The notes: a model not told the origin generated them from the sequence alone. A DNA stretch of 64,000 bases from Allomuricauda sp. ARW1Y1 (GCF_013407935.1 NZ_JACBZU010000002.1:62001-126000), one strand, 5' to 3'. Numbered from the stretch's first letter, positions 1 to 9,233 are shown. Numbers and translations are program-made.

Positions 1-834
1 ATAATTGCCGTGCATTCCCACCATGCCTACGTTCAATGGATGGTCGGTATCCATGGCCGAAAGACCAAGAATGGTCCAAGCCGCAGGAATTCCTGTTTTT
101 TCCACAAAGGCTTTTAGCTCCGCTTCGGCTTCGCCCAAAATGACTCCTTGTCCAAATACAATAAACGGCTTTTTAGCACTGTTAATGAGTTCGGCCGCCT
201 TCTCTAAGCTTCCAGCTTCTGGCTTGGGAACTGGTTTGTAGCTTCTGACCTTTGTACATTTTTCATACACAAAATCGAGCTCATCGAACTGAGCATTCTT
301 GGTGATGTCGACTAAAACTGGTCCAGGCCGTCCAGATTTGGCGATGTAAAAAGCTTTCGCCATAATCTCAGGTATTTCTTCCACACGGGTGATTTGATAG
401 TTCCATTTGGTCACCGGGGTCGAAATCCCCACAATATCGGTTTCTTGGAAGGCATCGGAACCTAAAAGGCTCCGTGTTACCTGCCCGGTAATGCAAACCA
501 TGGGGGTTGAATCAATCTGTGCATCGGCCAAACCAGTCACCAAGTTGGTAGCACCGGGTCCTGATGTAGCCATGGCCACACCTACCCTGCCTGTCACCCT
601 TGCATAGCCTTGCGCAGCATGGGTTGCCCCCTGCTCATGACGGGTCAAAATATGGGTCAACCTATCTTGAAACTTATACAGCTCGTCATAAACGGGCATA
701 ATGGCTCCACCGGGATAACCGTATATTAAATCGACTCCTTCAGCAAGCAAACAGTGAATGATGGCCTCTGCTCCTGTTATTCGGATGCTATTTTGTGTTT
801 TGCTATCTTTTTTTTGTGCTTTCAATGTCTCCAT
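1..834 (-). CDS. ilvB: Acetolactate synthase large subunit, N-terminal part (cut by window start)
   Basis: Catalytic subunit of acetohydroxyacid synthase, the thiamine-diphosphate and FAD enzyme that makes 2-acetolactate or 2-aceto-2-hydroxybutyrate, the first common step of valine, leucine and isoleucine synthesis. I translated the minus strand from the ATG at 834; the frame stays open to base 1, giving 278 residues of a protein usually near 560-580. Visible family features are GYPGGAIMPVYD near residue 40, RHEQGA near 65 with the cofactor-activating Glu, and GPGATNLVTG near 90. It lies 36 bases downstream of ilvD on the same strand and should be co-transcribed with it, with ilvN and ilvC expected beyond the window. 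The family call is secure; only the C-terminus is missing. Confidence 0.95.
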   Translation of the reverse strand, partial: METLKAQKKDSKTQNSIRITGAEAIIHCLLAEGVDLIYGYPGGAIMPVYDELYKFQDRLTHILTRHEQGATHAAQGYARVTGRVGVAMATSGPGATNLVTGLADAQIDSTPMVCITGQVTRSLLGSDAFQETDIVGISTPVTKWNYQITRVEEIPEIMAKAFYIAKSGRPGPVLVDITKNAQFDELDFVYEKCTKVRSYKPVPKPEAGSLEKAAELINSAKKPFIVFGQGVILGEAEAELKAFVEKTGIPAAWTILGLSAMDTDHPLNVGMVGMHGNY

Positions 835-870
835 AAGCCTTAATTTAGGGAGATACCCCTTTTGTAATTG

Positions 871-2547
871 TTAGAACAAATCGGTAACACAGCCTTTTGC
901 TGCGGATGATACCGTTTTGGCATATTTGTACAAGCTTCCTGATTTGACCTTCAATTCAGGTTGCTTCCATTCTTTTCTTCTTTTTTCGAGCTCTTCGTCC
1001 GAAATATTCACATTAATGGTATTCTTCACGGCATCGATGGTAATTTCATCTCCATCTTTTACCAAGGCAATACCGCCACCTACTTGAGCTTCGGGCGATA
1101 CGTGGCCCACCACAAATCCATGGGAACCACCGGAGAATCGACCATCGGTAATCAATGCTACATCCTTTCCAAGTCCCGCTCCCATGATGGCAGATGTAGG
1201 CTTCAACATCTCGGGCATACCTGGTGCTCCTTTTGGTCCTTCATAGCGAATGACCACCACATCGCCTTTTTGCACTTTGCCGTTATGGATGCCTTCGTTC
1301 ACCGCGACCTCGCTATCGAATACGCGGGCGGTTCCCGTAAATTCAAGTCCTTCTTTGCCCGTAATCTTGGCAACGGCGCCTTCTGTGGCGATGTTCCCGG
1401 TCAAAATGCGAATATGTCCGGTTTCCTTAATAGGTTGTTCTTTTTTTCGTATAATGTCCTGCCCTTCGGCCAAATCGGGAACATCCAATAGGTTTTCGGC
1501 CAAGGTTTTTCCCGTAACGGTCATACAGTCCCCATGCAACATCCCTTCCTTCAACATATATTTTAGTACGGCAGGCACCCCTCCAACATTATGCAGGTCT
1601 TCCATCAAATATTTGCCACTGGGTTTTAGATCAGCCAATAAAGGCGTAGACTCACTGATGCGTGTGATATCCTCCAAAGAGAAATCCACTTCCGCGGCAT
1701 GGGCAATGGCCATAAAGTGAAGCACGGCATTGGTGGAACCCCCGAGTACGGTAACCAACCTAAACGCATTTTCCAATGACTTTTTGGTTACGATATCCCT
1801 TGGTTTGATGTCTTCTTTCAATAAATGGTACAGTGCCGCTCCTGCAGCTTCGCAATCCGCCTGTTTTTTATCGTTCACCGCTGGAATGGATGAGTTGAAG
1901 GGCATGGACATCCCCATGGCTTCTATTGCTGACGCCATGGTGTTTGCGGTGTACATACCACCACAAGCACCAGCACCCGGGCATGCCTTGTGGATGACCT
2001 CCTTGTATTCCTTTTCATCTATGGCACCGGCCACTTTTTGTCCATAAGCTTCAAAAGCCGAGATAATATCCAATTTTTTGTTATTGTGGCATCCCGGAGC
2101 AATGGTTCCCCCGTATACCAAAATGGATGGGCGGTTCAAACGCAATTGCGCCATTAAGGCTCCCGGCATGTTTTTATCGCACCCCACCACGGTGACCAAG
2201 CCGTCATAGCTCATGGCATGGATTACGGTTTCGATGGAATCCGCGATAATATCCCTTGAAGGAAGGGAATAACGCATTCCCGGGGTTCCGTTCGAAATGC
2301 CATCGCTCACTCCAATGGTATTGAAAATCAGACCAACTAAATTGGATGACTCTACCCCCTTTTTTACGTCAAGTGCTAAATCATTCAAATGCATGTTGCA
2401 CGGATTACCTTCGTATCCCGTACTCGCAATTCCTATCAAGGGCTTTTGTAAATCTTCGTCTGTCAATCCAATCGCATGCAGCATGGCCTGAGCCGCTGGC
2501 AGTGTTGGGTCTTGTGTTACTGTTTTACTAAACTTGTTCAATTCCAT
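871..2547 (-). CDS. ilvD: Dihydroxy-acid dehydratase
   Basis: IlvD removes water from 2,3-dihydroxy-isovalerate or 2,3-dihydroxy-3-methylvalerate to give the 2-keto acids that precede valine, leucine and isoleucine. The 558 residues match the usual family length. Iron-sulfur cluster cysteines sit in GNPCNMHLN near residue 50, GCDKNMPG near 120 and [12 protein letters not shown] near 195; the C-terminal [10 protein letters not shown] motif is present. It is the first structural gene after the attenuator at 2742-2776 and is followed closely by ilvB, so it should be controlled by branched-chain amino acid supply through the leader peptide at 2797-2853. The ATG at 2547 gives the normal N-terminus ([10 protein letters not shown]). 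Confidence 0.97.
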   Translation of the reverse strand: MELNKFSKTVTQDPTLPAAQAMLHAIGLTDEDLQKPLIGIASTGYEGNPCNMHLNDLALDVKKGVESSNLVGLIFNTIGVSDGISNGTPGMRYSLPSRDIIADSIETVIHAMSYDGLVTVVGCDKNMPGALMAQLRLNRPSILVYGGTIAPGCHNNKKLDIISAFEAYGQKVAGAIDEKEYKEVIHKACPGAGACGGMYTANTMASAIEAMGMSMPFNSSIPAVNDKKQADCEAAGAALYHLLKEDIKPRDIVTKKSLENAFRLVTVLGGSTNAVLHFMAIAHAAEVDFSLEDITRISESTPLLADLKPSGKYLMEDLHNVGGVPAVLKYMLKEGMLHGDCMTVTGKTLAENLLDVPDLAEGQDIIRKKEQPIKETGHIRILTGNIATEGAVAKITGKEGLEFTGTARVFDSEVAVNEGIHNGKVQKGDVVVIRYEGPKGAPGMPEMLKPTSAIMGAGLGKDVALITDGRFSGGSHGFVVGHVSPEAQVGGGIALVKDGDEITIDAVKNTINVNISDEELEKRRKEWKQPELKVKSGSLYKYAKTVSSAAKGCVTDLF

Positions 2548-2741
2548 TGTTAAAATTCATTCAAATTGCGTTTTCTTTTAAAGAAAGGCAGTAATTCAAA
2601 GATATATGTTTAAAAAGCCCTAGATTTTTAACAGTTGTTCCCTGTTTAAATCCACTGGAAACATAATATACATAAATTACTGTTTTTCAAACTTTTAGAT
2701 GGTTTAAAAATCCAACATTCAATTAATTTTCTCTGAAATAA

Positions 2742-2776
2742 AAAAGGCCTGTATCGTGGTGGGATACAGGCCTTTT
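2742..2776 (-). terminator. Attenuator terminator of the ilv operon
   Basis: A perfect 14-bp inverted repeat has arms at 2742-2755 and 2763-2776 and a 7-base loop. Read on the minus strand it ends in a T run (TTTTTTATTT), the form of an intrinsic terminator. It lies between the leader peptide stop (2797) and the ilvD start (2547), so a terminator here would block ilvDB transcription. Its 5' arm (CUGUAUC, 2769-2763) can also pair with GAUACGG (2798-2792), which overlaps the leader stop codon. That gives a mutually exclusive antiterminator of about 7 bp, extendable by two G-C pairs across a bulged U. Confidence 0.85.
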
Positions 2777-2796
2777 AAGTCAATAACAAGTCCGTA

Positions 2797-2853
2797 TCAC
2801 CCCGTTCTTGGAATAATAATGACAGCTACGATGACTTGGTTATTTATTTCCAT
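2797..2853 (-). CDS. ilvL: ilv operon leader peptide (Ile/Val-rich attenuator peptide)
   Basis: Minus-strand ORF of 18 codons plus TGA, encoding MEINNQVIVAVIIIPRTG. The run VIVAVIII contains seven Ile/Val codons in eight. A terminator hairpin starts 20 bases after the stop, and ilvD follows. This is the classic layout of transcription attenuation by ribosome stalling, known for ilv operons of gamma-proteobacteria; comparative studies have also predicted such attenuators in Bacteroidetes. Inference: shortage of charged tRNA-Ile or tRNA-Val stalls the ribosome in the hydrophobic run, frees 2798-2792 to pair with the terminator arm, and lets RNA polymerase continue into ilvD and ilvB. The peptide itself needs no other function. 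Expression is not shown by sequence alone. Confidence 0.8.
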   Translation of the reverse strand: MEINNQVIVAVIIIPRTG

Positions 2854-2865
2854 ACACCAATGGTA

Positions 2866-2874
2866 CAAAAAATA
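2866..2874 (-). promoter_or_regulatory. Candidate -7 element for the ilv leader
   Basis: Minus-strand TATTTTTTG resembles the Bacteroidota -7 consensus TAnnTTTG with one extra T. A transcript starting about 7 bases downstream would leave only some 6 bases before the leader ATG at 2853. No convincing -33 TTTG is seen at the right distance, so the true start may lie further upstream, inside pxpC. Confidence 0.3.
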
Positions 2875-2907
2875 ATTGTTTTTGGTACGAAGGCCTTGGA
2901 GATTTTT

Positions 2908-3747
2908 TTAAATCAGTTTAAACCGCAATTCATCCCCGTACTTCTTTTGGGCCAAAATGGAGATGGACGCTTCTGAAAGTTGCAAAATACGTGGGTAACC
3001 GCCCGTGGTTTGACCATCTTTCATCAAAATGATCATACGGCCTGCTGGCGTAAGCTGGATAGTGCCCGGCAAGGTCCCGGAAGTAAGCATGGTATGCGAA
3101 TGCCCTGCGATGAGCTCCGAAATTTGATAGGCCATTCGATTGTTTTCCTTGGAAACATGATAGGTTTTGGTAAAGATCTCGGTCAGTTGCCCATCCGAAA
3201 GCAACGAAAACTCGGGGCCTTTGTACACCTTGAGCACATTGCTTTCAAAATGCTCTTCTATCTTGACTTCCGATATTTTGGGTTCGTACGACTTGGTTTC
3301 CTTGTACGGGACCTCATCGCCATCTTTAAGTCGGGCCGACTTGGTAACGGGATAAAACTGTGAACGACTGTGGAGCAGTTTTTCCGTTTGAAAACCTCCT
3401 TTCACGGCCAAATACCCCCTGAAACCCTTCTCCAGACGACCGTAGGACAAAATATCACCTTTGCCCACTTTGATTACGGTATAGGTGTCAACTGGTTCAT
3501 TGTTAAGGGTAGCGGCGATATGTGCACCAGACATACTAATATACGTATCGGTATCAAATTGGAGCGTGGGGCCCGTCATGGTAATTTCCAATACTGCATC
3601 GTTCTCATCATTCTCCAACAACAGATTGGCTTTTTTTACCGATTCCACATCCATGGCCCCAGCTATGGGCACACCAATATCCCGATGTCCGAACCTTCCA
3701 AGGTCTTGAATGGTCAAATAGAGGCCAGGTTTCAATACTTTAAGCAT
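2908..3747 (-). CDS. pxpC: 5-oxoprolinase subunit C (biotin-dependent carboxylase-like, AHS2 family)
   Basis: PxpC works with PxpA and PxpB to hydrolyse 5-oxoproline (pyroglutamate, a damage product of glutamine) to glutamate at the cost of ATP. The 279 residues cover the AHS2/KipA fold; the N-terminus GLYLTIQDLGRFGHRDIGVP (residues 8-27) and the later SGTLPGTIQLTPAGRMIILM region are typical. The family is often near 300-330 residues, so this is a slightly short member. It overlaps pxpB by 8 bases and is the last gene of the NRAMP-pxpA-pxpB-pxpC operon. The older name, allophanate hydrolase subunit 2, comes from homology only. Confidence 0.9.
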   Translation of the reverse strand: MLKVLKPGLYLTIQDLGRFGHRDIGVPIAGAMDVESVKKANLLLENDENDAVLEITMTGPTLQFDTDTYISMSGAHIAATLNNEPVDTYTVIKVGKGDILSYGRLEKGFRGYLAVKGGFQTEKLLHSRSQFYPVTKSARLKDGDEVPYKETKSYEPKISEVKIEEHFESNVLKVYKGPEFSLLSDGQLTEIFTKTYHVSKENNRMAYQISELIAGHSHTMLTSGTLPGTIQLTPAGRMIILMKDGQTTGGYPRILQLSEASISILAQKKYGDELRFKLI

Positions 3748-4474
3748 TCAGCACCACTTTTTCGGGTTCATATATACCTACTTCGCCCTCGATTTTATGC
3801 AGTTTGTATTCCGCTTTTGAAATAGATTCAAACTGTATCTTGTCCCCTACCTTCACAAAGCAAGGGTCATCCTTTTTGGGGTCGAATAGATTCACTGGAC
3901 AGTTTCCGATAATGTTCCAGCCGCCGGGCGATTCCTGTGGATAAATACCGGTTTGTTTGCTGGCAAGTCCTACCGAGCCTTTGGGAACCTTTAACCTTGG
4001 CTCGGCACGGCGAGGGATTTCCAAAGAAGCAGGAAGTCCACCCAAATACATAAAGCCGGGCAAAAAGCCGATGCCGTACACCACATATTGATGGGAAGTA
4101 TGCTGTTCGATGAGCGCTTCGGGAGAAAGCCCCAAGGTTTTGGAAGCATCTTCGAGGTCCATTCCAAATTCCAAATCGTAGCAAACGGGCAGTGTCCATA
4201 AATGCTGTATCCGTTCTGTTTTGGATTGGGCCTGACGCTCTTGGCATTCCGCAATCATCTTTTTGGTTTCCTCAAAATCAATATGGTCCTGATTGTAGAC
4301 CATGGTCAAGGAATTATAGGCTACGGACATCTCCCAACCTGGGATTTCCAGCTCTTTGAATGCATCCATAAAATCGAGAATGTCGGCCAAAATGGATTCA
4401 CTCACCTCTTTGGGCCATTCTACCAGAACGGCACGTTCACCAAAGGGCTTTATACTGATGGGGTAACTTTTCAC
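3740..4474 (-). CDS. pxpB: 5-oxoprolinase subunit B (AHS1/KipI family)
   Basis: Partner subunit of PxpC in ATP-dependent 5-oxoprolinase. The 244 residues show the family start ISIKPFGERAVLVEW, the signature GIGFLPGFMYLGGLP near residue 135 and GSVGLASKQTGIYPQESPGG near 165-185. In Bacillus the related KipI inhibits a sporulation kinase, but with pxpA and pxpC adjacent the metabolic role is far more likely. The ATG at 4474 overlaps the pxpA stop by one base, which suggests translational coupling. Confidence 0.92.
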   Translation of the reverse strand: MKSYPISIKPFGERAVLVEWPKEVSESILADILDFMDAFKELEIPGWEMSVAYNSLTMVYNQDHIDFEETKKMIAECQERQAQSKTERIQHLWTLPVCYDLEFGMDLEDASKTLGLSPEALIEQHTSHQYVVYGIGFLPGFMYLGGLPASLEIPRRAEPRLKVPKGSVGLASKQTGIYPQESPGGWNIIGNCPVNLFDPKKDDPCFVKVGDKIQFESISKAEYKLHKIEGEVGIYEPEKVVLNA

Positions 4475-5214
4475 TATGCTATTTTTACCTGATTTTGAGG
4501 TAATTCTCTAGAAAGATACATCAATATATCCAAAGCAGAAACCGTATCGCCATGAATGCACAACGTATCCGCACTGATTTGTCGAAGTCCACCATCAACA
4601 GTTAAAACTTCCCCTTTTTTGATGATGGGAAGAATATGTTTCAAGACTGCCTCAGGTTGCTCAATAAGGGCATTTTCCGTTTTTCTGGAAACTAGGGACA
4701 GGTCAGGATTATAGTTTCGGTCCGCAAAAGCTTCATACCAAATTTGAAACCCTTGTTCTTGAGCTATTCTTGCTATTTCTGAACCATAAGGCACATACAG
4801 GACAGCTTTATTTTTATATGCTGCAATGGCATCCAAATAGGCAATGGCCAGTTGGTTGTCCTTCGCCGTTTGATTGTACAAGGCACCGTGCGCTTTGATA
4901 TGGTGCAATGTAATTTCTCCCTGATTTAGCACTTCATCAAAATCTGTCAATTGGGATTGAATGCTTTGGATAAGATCTTCGTTCGAAATATCCATGACCT
5001 CTCTGCCAAAATTGGCTTTATCCGGATATGATGGATGCGCGCCCACTTTAAGTCCGTGCTGCTTGGCCAAAGAAACTATTTCACGCATGGTTTCCATATC
5101 CCCCGCATGTCCGCCGCAAGCAATATTGCACGAACTGATGTACGGAAAAATCTGCGCTTCGTTCCCTACACCTTCGCCTACATCACAATTGATATCTATG
5201 GTAAACTGATCCAT
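4474..5214 (-). CDS. pxpA: 5-oxoprolinase subunit A (LamB/YcsF family)
   Basis: PxpA is the third component of ATP-dependent 5-oxoprolinase. The 246 residues match the family length. The hallmark DINCDVGEG at residues 8-16, SSCNIACGGHAGD near 27-39, GAHPSYPD near 57 and HIKAHGALYNQ near 103 are the expected conserved acidic and histidine-rich motifs. The gene follows the NRAMP-type transporter with no spacer (the transporter stop ends at 5215), so the two are almost certainly co-transcribed. Confidence 0.94.
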   Translation of the reverse strand: MDQFTIDINCDVGEGVGNEAQIFPYISSCNIACGGHAGDMETMREIVSLAKQHGLKVGAHPSYPDKANFGREVMDISNEDLIQSIQSQLTDFDEVLNQGEITLHHIKAHGALYNQTAKDNQLAIAYLDAIAAYKNKAVLYVPYGSEIARIAQEQGFQIWYEAFADRNYNPDLSLVSRKTENALIEQPEAVLKHILPIIKKGEVLTVDGGLRQISADTLCIHGDTVSALDILMYLSRELPQNQVKIA

Positions 5215-6411
5215 TTAAAACAAACCTATCACTTTTAATATACTTTTTGCACCGAGAAAAATGGCAAAAGCAACGATGGCGATGCCAAATGCATTCTGGA
5301 CAACCGAGTTTCGGTGTTCGCCCATCACCGAGTTTTTGTTTACAACCCATAAGAGCAAAATGGCCATTACGGGAAGTAAAATCCCATTGGCCACTTGTGC
5401 AAATTGAATGACTTCGATGGGTTTAATATCAAAAGAAAGGAACACCACCCCGCAAAGCAGTACCGTGGTCCAAACCATTTTAAATTTTTTGTGCTGCATT
5501 CCGCCTTTCCAGCCAAAGCAACTACTGGCCACATAGGCGGCGGCTAAAGGGGCCGTAATAGCTGAGGTAATTCCCGCTGCCAAAAGCCCAATGGACATGA
5601 ACAAAAATGCCATTTGTCCAAATAAGGGCTCCAAGGCCTTGGCCATATCCAAGGCATTGTTGATTTCGGAGATGGGTGCAGCGGCGGCAGTCACCAATAT
5701 GGCCATAGAAACCAAACCGCCCAACCCTATGGAAATAAGAGTGTCCCAATGCACTGCCTTTAGATCTTTTTGCGAATTCCATTTTTCCTTTACCAAAGAG
5801 GCATGCAAAAAGAGATTGTAAGGAACCACCGTAGTCCCCACCAGGGCAATTACGGTAAGCAATCCGTTTTCAGGTAGTTTTGGAACAAACATTCCCTTTA
5901 CAATTTCCCCAATCGATGGTTGGGTGATGATGGCACAAATAACGAAGCTTACTCCCATAATGCCTACCAAGCCCACGAATATTTTTTCCAAAATCTTATA
6001 ATTGCTCCACCATAGTAGCATAAAAATTATTCCACCTATGATGGCGGGCAAAAAAGGTTTTACCGAAGGATAGGGCAACAACTGCTCCAATCCTAAAGTG
6101 GCTCCGCCGATATTTCCAGCTTCATAGGCAGCATTTCCCACCAAAATGGCACCGAGCACTATGGCGATGACCATATTTCGAATCCAAGGTGTTCGCAGTT
6201 CTGCCCGAACCACGTCCACTAGGCCACTTTGGGTTATGAGTCCAATCCTACCGGCCATGCCCTGCAATACGATAGTGGCTATTACCGATACCAAAAGAGC
6301 CCACAGCAAAGCGTATCCAAAACTTGCTCCCGCTAGCGTACACATGGTTATGGTTCCCGGCCCAACAAAGGCTGCTGCAACAAGAACTCCCGGACCTATT
6401 TTTTTAAACAT
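5215..6411 (-). CDS. NRAMP-family transporter
   Basis: Integral membrane protein of 398 residues with about 11 hydrophobic segments. The start KKIGPGVLVAAAFVGPGTI is the NRAMP signature region; classical metal carriers have a DPGN motif in the first helix, while this protein reads VGPGTITM there. Canonical NRAMPs move Mn2+, Fe2+ and other divalent metals with protons. The loss of Asp and Asn in the metal-binding loop, together with operon linkage to pxpABC, makes another substrate possible. It is the first gene of the operon. Confidence 0.85.
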   Translation of the reverse strand: MFKKIGPGVLVAAAFVGPGTITMCTLAGASFGYALLWALLVSVIATIVLQGMAGRIGLITQSGLVDVVRAELRTPWIRNMVIAIVLGAILVGNAAYEAGNIGGATLGLEQLLPYPSVKPFLPAIIGGIIFMLLWWSNYKILEKIFVGLVGIMGVSFVICAIITQPSIGEIVKGMFVPKLPENGLLTVIALVGTTVVPYNLFLHASLVKEKWNSQKDLKAVHWDTLISIGLGGLVSMAILVTAAAAPISEINNALDMAKALEPLFGQMAFLFMSIGLLAAGITSAITAPLAAAYVASSCFGWKGGMQHKKFKMVWTTVLLCGVVFLSFDIKPIEVIQFAQVANGILLPVMAILLLWVVNKNSVMGEHRNSVVQNAFGIAIVAFAIFLGAKSILKVIGLF

Positions 6412-6592
6412 GGATGGTTTGGTTTTGGTGGGTTGAAATTAAAAGTATAAATGGACAAATCATGCATTTCATCCGAAAAAGTGCCATTCGTCTAAAAGTG
6501 GGATGCCGTACATCGATTTTTTATACGATTTCGAAAAACTGAAAGTTATGGTTATACCAAATCTTATTGAGACCTAAACTTGACTAAAACCT

Positions 6593-7036
6593 ATGATATG
6601 TAAGGATTGTGGCAAAGGCCTTGACCCCCAACAATATAAAGCTTCCAAGGAATCTTTGGGTGTTACACTCTGCGAAAGACATACAAAGCTTATCAAAAGA
6701 GTGATATTGAACAATGATACGCCAATTGAGGCCATTCATTTATTCTATGCCCTTAAAGAGGCCGGTGTATCTCCAATGCTGGAATGGTGGGATGGAAAAA
6801 AATCTGTGGATATAGCAATTTCCAGAGTAAAGCTCAACATCGAAATTGACCAAAACTACAACATGATCACCCACGAACAGGCCATAGCCGACCTTGAAGA
6901 TGCCATGCATTCGTTCAAAAATGGGTTTACCACTGTTCGGATTCCCCATTTGGCCATCAAATATTATTTGGACGAAACGGTGGAGAACATCATGGGAATC
7001 ATCGAAGGACTAAAAGCCAACATCAAGGCCATTTAG
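6593..7036 (+). CDS. Small protein with N-terminal Cys cluster and possible Vsr/DUF559-like nuclease fold
   Basis: A 147-residue protein of unknown function. The N-terminus has CKDC at residues 3-6 and CERH at 27-30, a plausible one-site zinc knuckle. Residues 72-125 show a pattern seen in Vsr/DUF559-type restriction-like folds: D73 in VDIAI, then LNIEID (E84, D86), then a helix with QAIADLEDAMHSFKNG, then a strand TTVRIP. Active-site chemistry is not proven and no histidine follows the acidic pair, so it may be an inactive or divergent member. It stands alone and is convergent with the cupin-like gene, overlapping it by 4 bases. Confidence 0.6.
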   Translation: MICKDCGKGLDPQQYKASKESLGVTLCERHTKLIKRVILNNDTPIEAIHLFYALKEAGVSPMLEWWDGKKSVDIAISRVKLNIEIDQNYNMITHEQAIADLEDAMHSFKNGFTTVRIPHLAIKYYLDETVENIMGIIEGLKANIKAI

Positions 7037-7449
7037 TTGGAAAACTGAAATCTGTTCTCTTTTTTGGTTTCCTTGTATTCCAAAATATTGATGACTACGG
7101 TTGCCTCACCAATGTTTTCCAAATCGTTGACGTAGTTTTTGCCACGATTTTCGAAATATTCGGTATCCCCGGGGTTTAATTTGATCATGTCGATTTTACC
7201 GTTGCCGTAACGGGTGATCACCAAACCTCCTGTGGTGCATACCCAGCCGTAATTGGTATTGTGCCTTCTAAAGTTAAGACGTTCTCCGGGCAAAAGGCAT
7301 AAATCCCAAAGCTTGACCTCTTCATTTTCAAAAACCAATCGATTACTCAACGATTCTTTGATTTCCTGATGTAGCAACTCATCTATCTTCTCCTGCTCCC
7401 AAGGGTCAAAATTCCCCATTGGGTTCAACTCCACAAACTGCATGTTCAC
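7033..7449 (-). CDS. Cupin-fold protein of unknown function
   Basis: A 138-residue soluble protein. Residues 45-125 have the spacing of a single cupin barrel: LCLLPGERLNFRRHNTNYGWVCTTGG, then a strand turn ITRYGNG, then LNPGDTEYFEN, then IGEATVVINILEY. The metal-binding histidines are only partly present (RRHN), so enzyme activity cannot be assumed. No operon partner is seen; the gene is convergent with the 147-residue protein. Confidence 0.7.
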   Translation of the reverse strand: MNMQFVELNPMGNFDPWEQEKIDELLHQEIKESLSNRLVFENEEVKLWDLCLLPGERLNFRRHNTNYGWVCTTGGLVITRYGNGKIDMIKLNPGDTEYFENRGKNYVNDLENIGEATVVINILEYKETKKENRFQFSN

Positions 7450-7633
7450 TAAATTTTAAAAAAAACGGGGCGAAAGTACTGTTTAAAAGTCTTATCAACA
7501 GCGGTTTAAGCAATATTTAACGTAATCACGCCATATCTATCCACAAAAGACCCTAACCTTATCAATTTGATGATAAACCTTTGGTTTATTTTCCATGCTC
7601 GCATTCCCTTTTTTCATCAATTTGAGGTTTAGC

Positions 7634-9169
7634 TTAACCCAGCCACCCTTCCCTATCCAGACTTCGATACTGTATCGCTTCCGAGATATGGTTTTCAGTT
7701 ACCTCGGGAAACCCTTCCAAATCGGCAATGGTGCGGGATACTTTTAAGATTCTGTCATAAGCCCTCGCAGATAGATTCAGTCGTTGCATGGCCTCCTTTA
7801 AAAGATTTTTGGAGGAATCGTTCAATTTGCAAAACTCCCGAATATGTTTGGTTCCCATTTGGGCATTGTAATGGATACCCTCTATTTCGGCAAACCTTTG
7901 GTTCTGAATGTCCCTGGCCGCTTCCACTCTTTTTCGGATAACGATACTGCTCTCCCCTCTCCTGTCTTCGGACAATTTATCGAAAGGGACCGGGGTGACC
8001 TCAATGTGAATATCTATCCTATCCAACAAAGGGCCCGATATTTTGCCCAAATACCGCTGCATTTCTGCAGGTGATGATGTCACAGGGGCATCGGGGTCGT
8101 TGAAATATCCTCCCGGACTGGGATTCATGCTGGCCACCAGCATAAAACTACTGGGATAAGTAACCGTAAATTGGGCGCGGGCTATAGTGACCTCCCTGTC
8201 TTCCATCGGTTGTCGCATCACTTCCAGTACACGTCGTTCAAACTCGGGGAGCTCGTCCAAAAACAGGACTCCATTGTGGGCCAACGATATTTCACCGGGT
8301 TGCGGATAACTGCCACCACCCACTAGGGCGGCACTGCTTATGGTATGGTGCGGGTTACGGAAAGGTCGCTGGCTCATCAAGCCTTTATTTTTCACCTTGC
8401 CTACCACGCTGTGTATTTTGGTGGTTTCCAAGGCCTCGTGCAAGGTCATGGGTGGCAAAATGGACGGTAAACGCTTGGCCAGCATGGTCTTCCCTGCTCC
8501 GGGGGGACCTATCAAGATGATATTGTGACCGCCGGCAGCCGCAATTTCCATACATCGTTTTATGCTTTCCTGTCCCTTCACATCAGCAAAGTCAAATTCT
8601 GGCAGGTACTGTTGCTCGTAAAACGTTTTTCGGGTATCCACCACGGTTTGTTCCAGAGGAAGGTCGGCATCAAAAAAATCAATAACCTGTTTAATGGTTT
8701 CCACGCCGTAGACCTTGAGTCCGTCTACCACGGCTGCTTCGTTGGCATTTTCCTTGGGAAGGATAAAGCCTTCAAAGCCTTCTTGCTGGGCCTTAATCGC
8801 AATGGGAAGGGCGCCTTTAATGGGTTGCAGGCTTCCGTCCAACGAAAGCTCTCCCATAATCAGATAGTTTTCAATGTTTTCCGAACGGATTTGTCCCGAC
8901 GCAGCCAATATTCCAATGGCCAAGGTTAAATCGTAGGCCGAACCCTCCTTGCGCATATCGGCCGGAGCCATGTTGATGGTGATTTTTTTACCGGGAATTC
9001 GGTAATCGTTGTTCTGAAGGGCAGCGGCAATTCGAAAATTACTTTCTTTGATGGCATTGTCGGGCAATCCTACCAAATGATACCCGATTCCCTTGTCGAT
9101 ATTGACCTCCACTACAATGGTGGTGGCCTCTATACCAAAAACGGCACTTCCGTAAACTTTTGTGAGCAT
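7634..9169 (-). CDS. yifB: YifB/ComM family Mg-chelatase-like AAA+ ATPase
   Basis: The 511 residues have the standard three-part ComM layout. An N-terminal Lon-protease-like ChlI domain (1-170) is followed by an AAA+ Mg-chelatase domain with Walker A GPPGAGKT near 220 and Walker B VLFLDELPEF near 300, and then a C-terminal Mg-chelatase helper domain with NLSARAYDRILKVSRTIADL. In naturally competent Gram-negatives ComM is a hexameric helicase that extends branch migration of incoming DNA; whether this organism is competent is unknown. It is a single gene with no obvious operon. Confidence 0.93.
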   Translation of the reverse strand: MLTKVYGSAVFGIEATTIVVEVNIDKGIGYHLVGLPDNAIKESNFRIAAALQNNDYRIPGKKITINMAPADMRKEGSAYDLTLAIGILAASGQIRSENIENYLIMGELSLDGSLQPIKGALPIAIKAQQEGFEGFILPKENANEAAVVDGLKVYGVETIKQVIDFFDADLPLEQTVVDTRKTFYEQQYLPEFDFADVKGQESIKRCMEIAAAGGHNIILIGPPGAGKTMLAKRLPSILPPMTLHEALETTKIHSVVGKVKNKGLMSQRPFRNPHHTISSAALVGGGSYPQPGEISLAHNGVLFLDELPEFERRVLEVMRQPMEDREVTIARAQFTVTYPSSFMLVASMNPSPGGYFNDPDAPVTSSPAEMQRYLGKISGPLLDRIDIHIEVTPVPFDKLSEDRRGESSIVIRKRVEAARDIQNQRFAEIEGIHYNAQMGTKHIREFCKLNDSSKNLLKEAMQRLNLSARAYDRILKVSRTIADLEGFPEVTENHISEAIQYRSLDREGWLG

Positions 9170-9233
9170 AAATTGTTTCTAATTGAAAAAGATTGAAAAT
9201 GTAAACAATCTATGTTCAAGAATAGGTACTCAA

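Noticed and set aside
961..1491. 176-codon frame on the plus strand inside ilvD
   Set aside because: It lies wholly antisense to a well-supported ilvD; a shadow frame.
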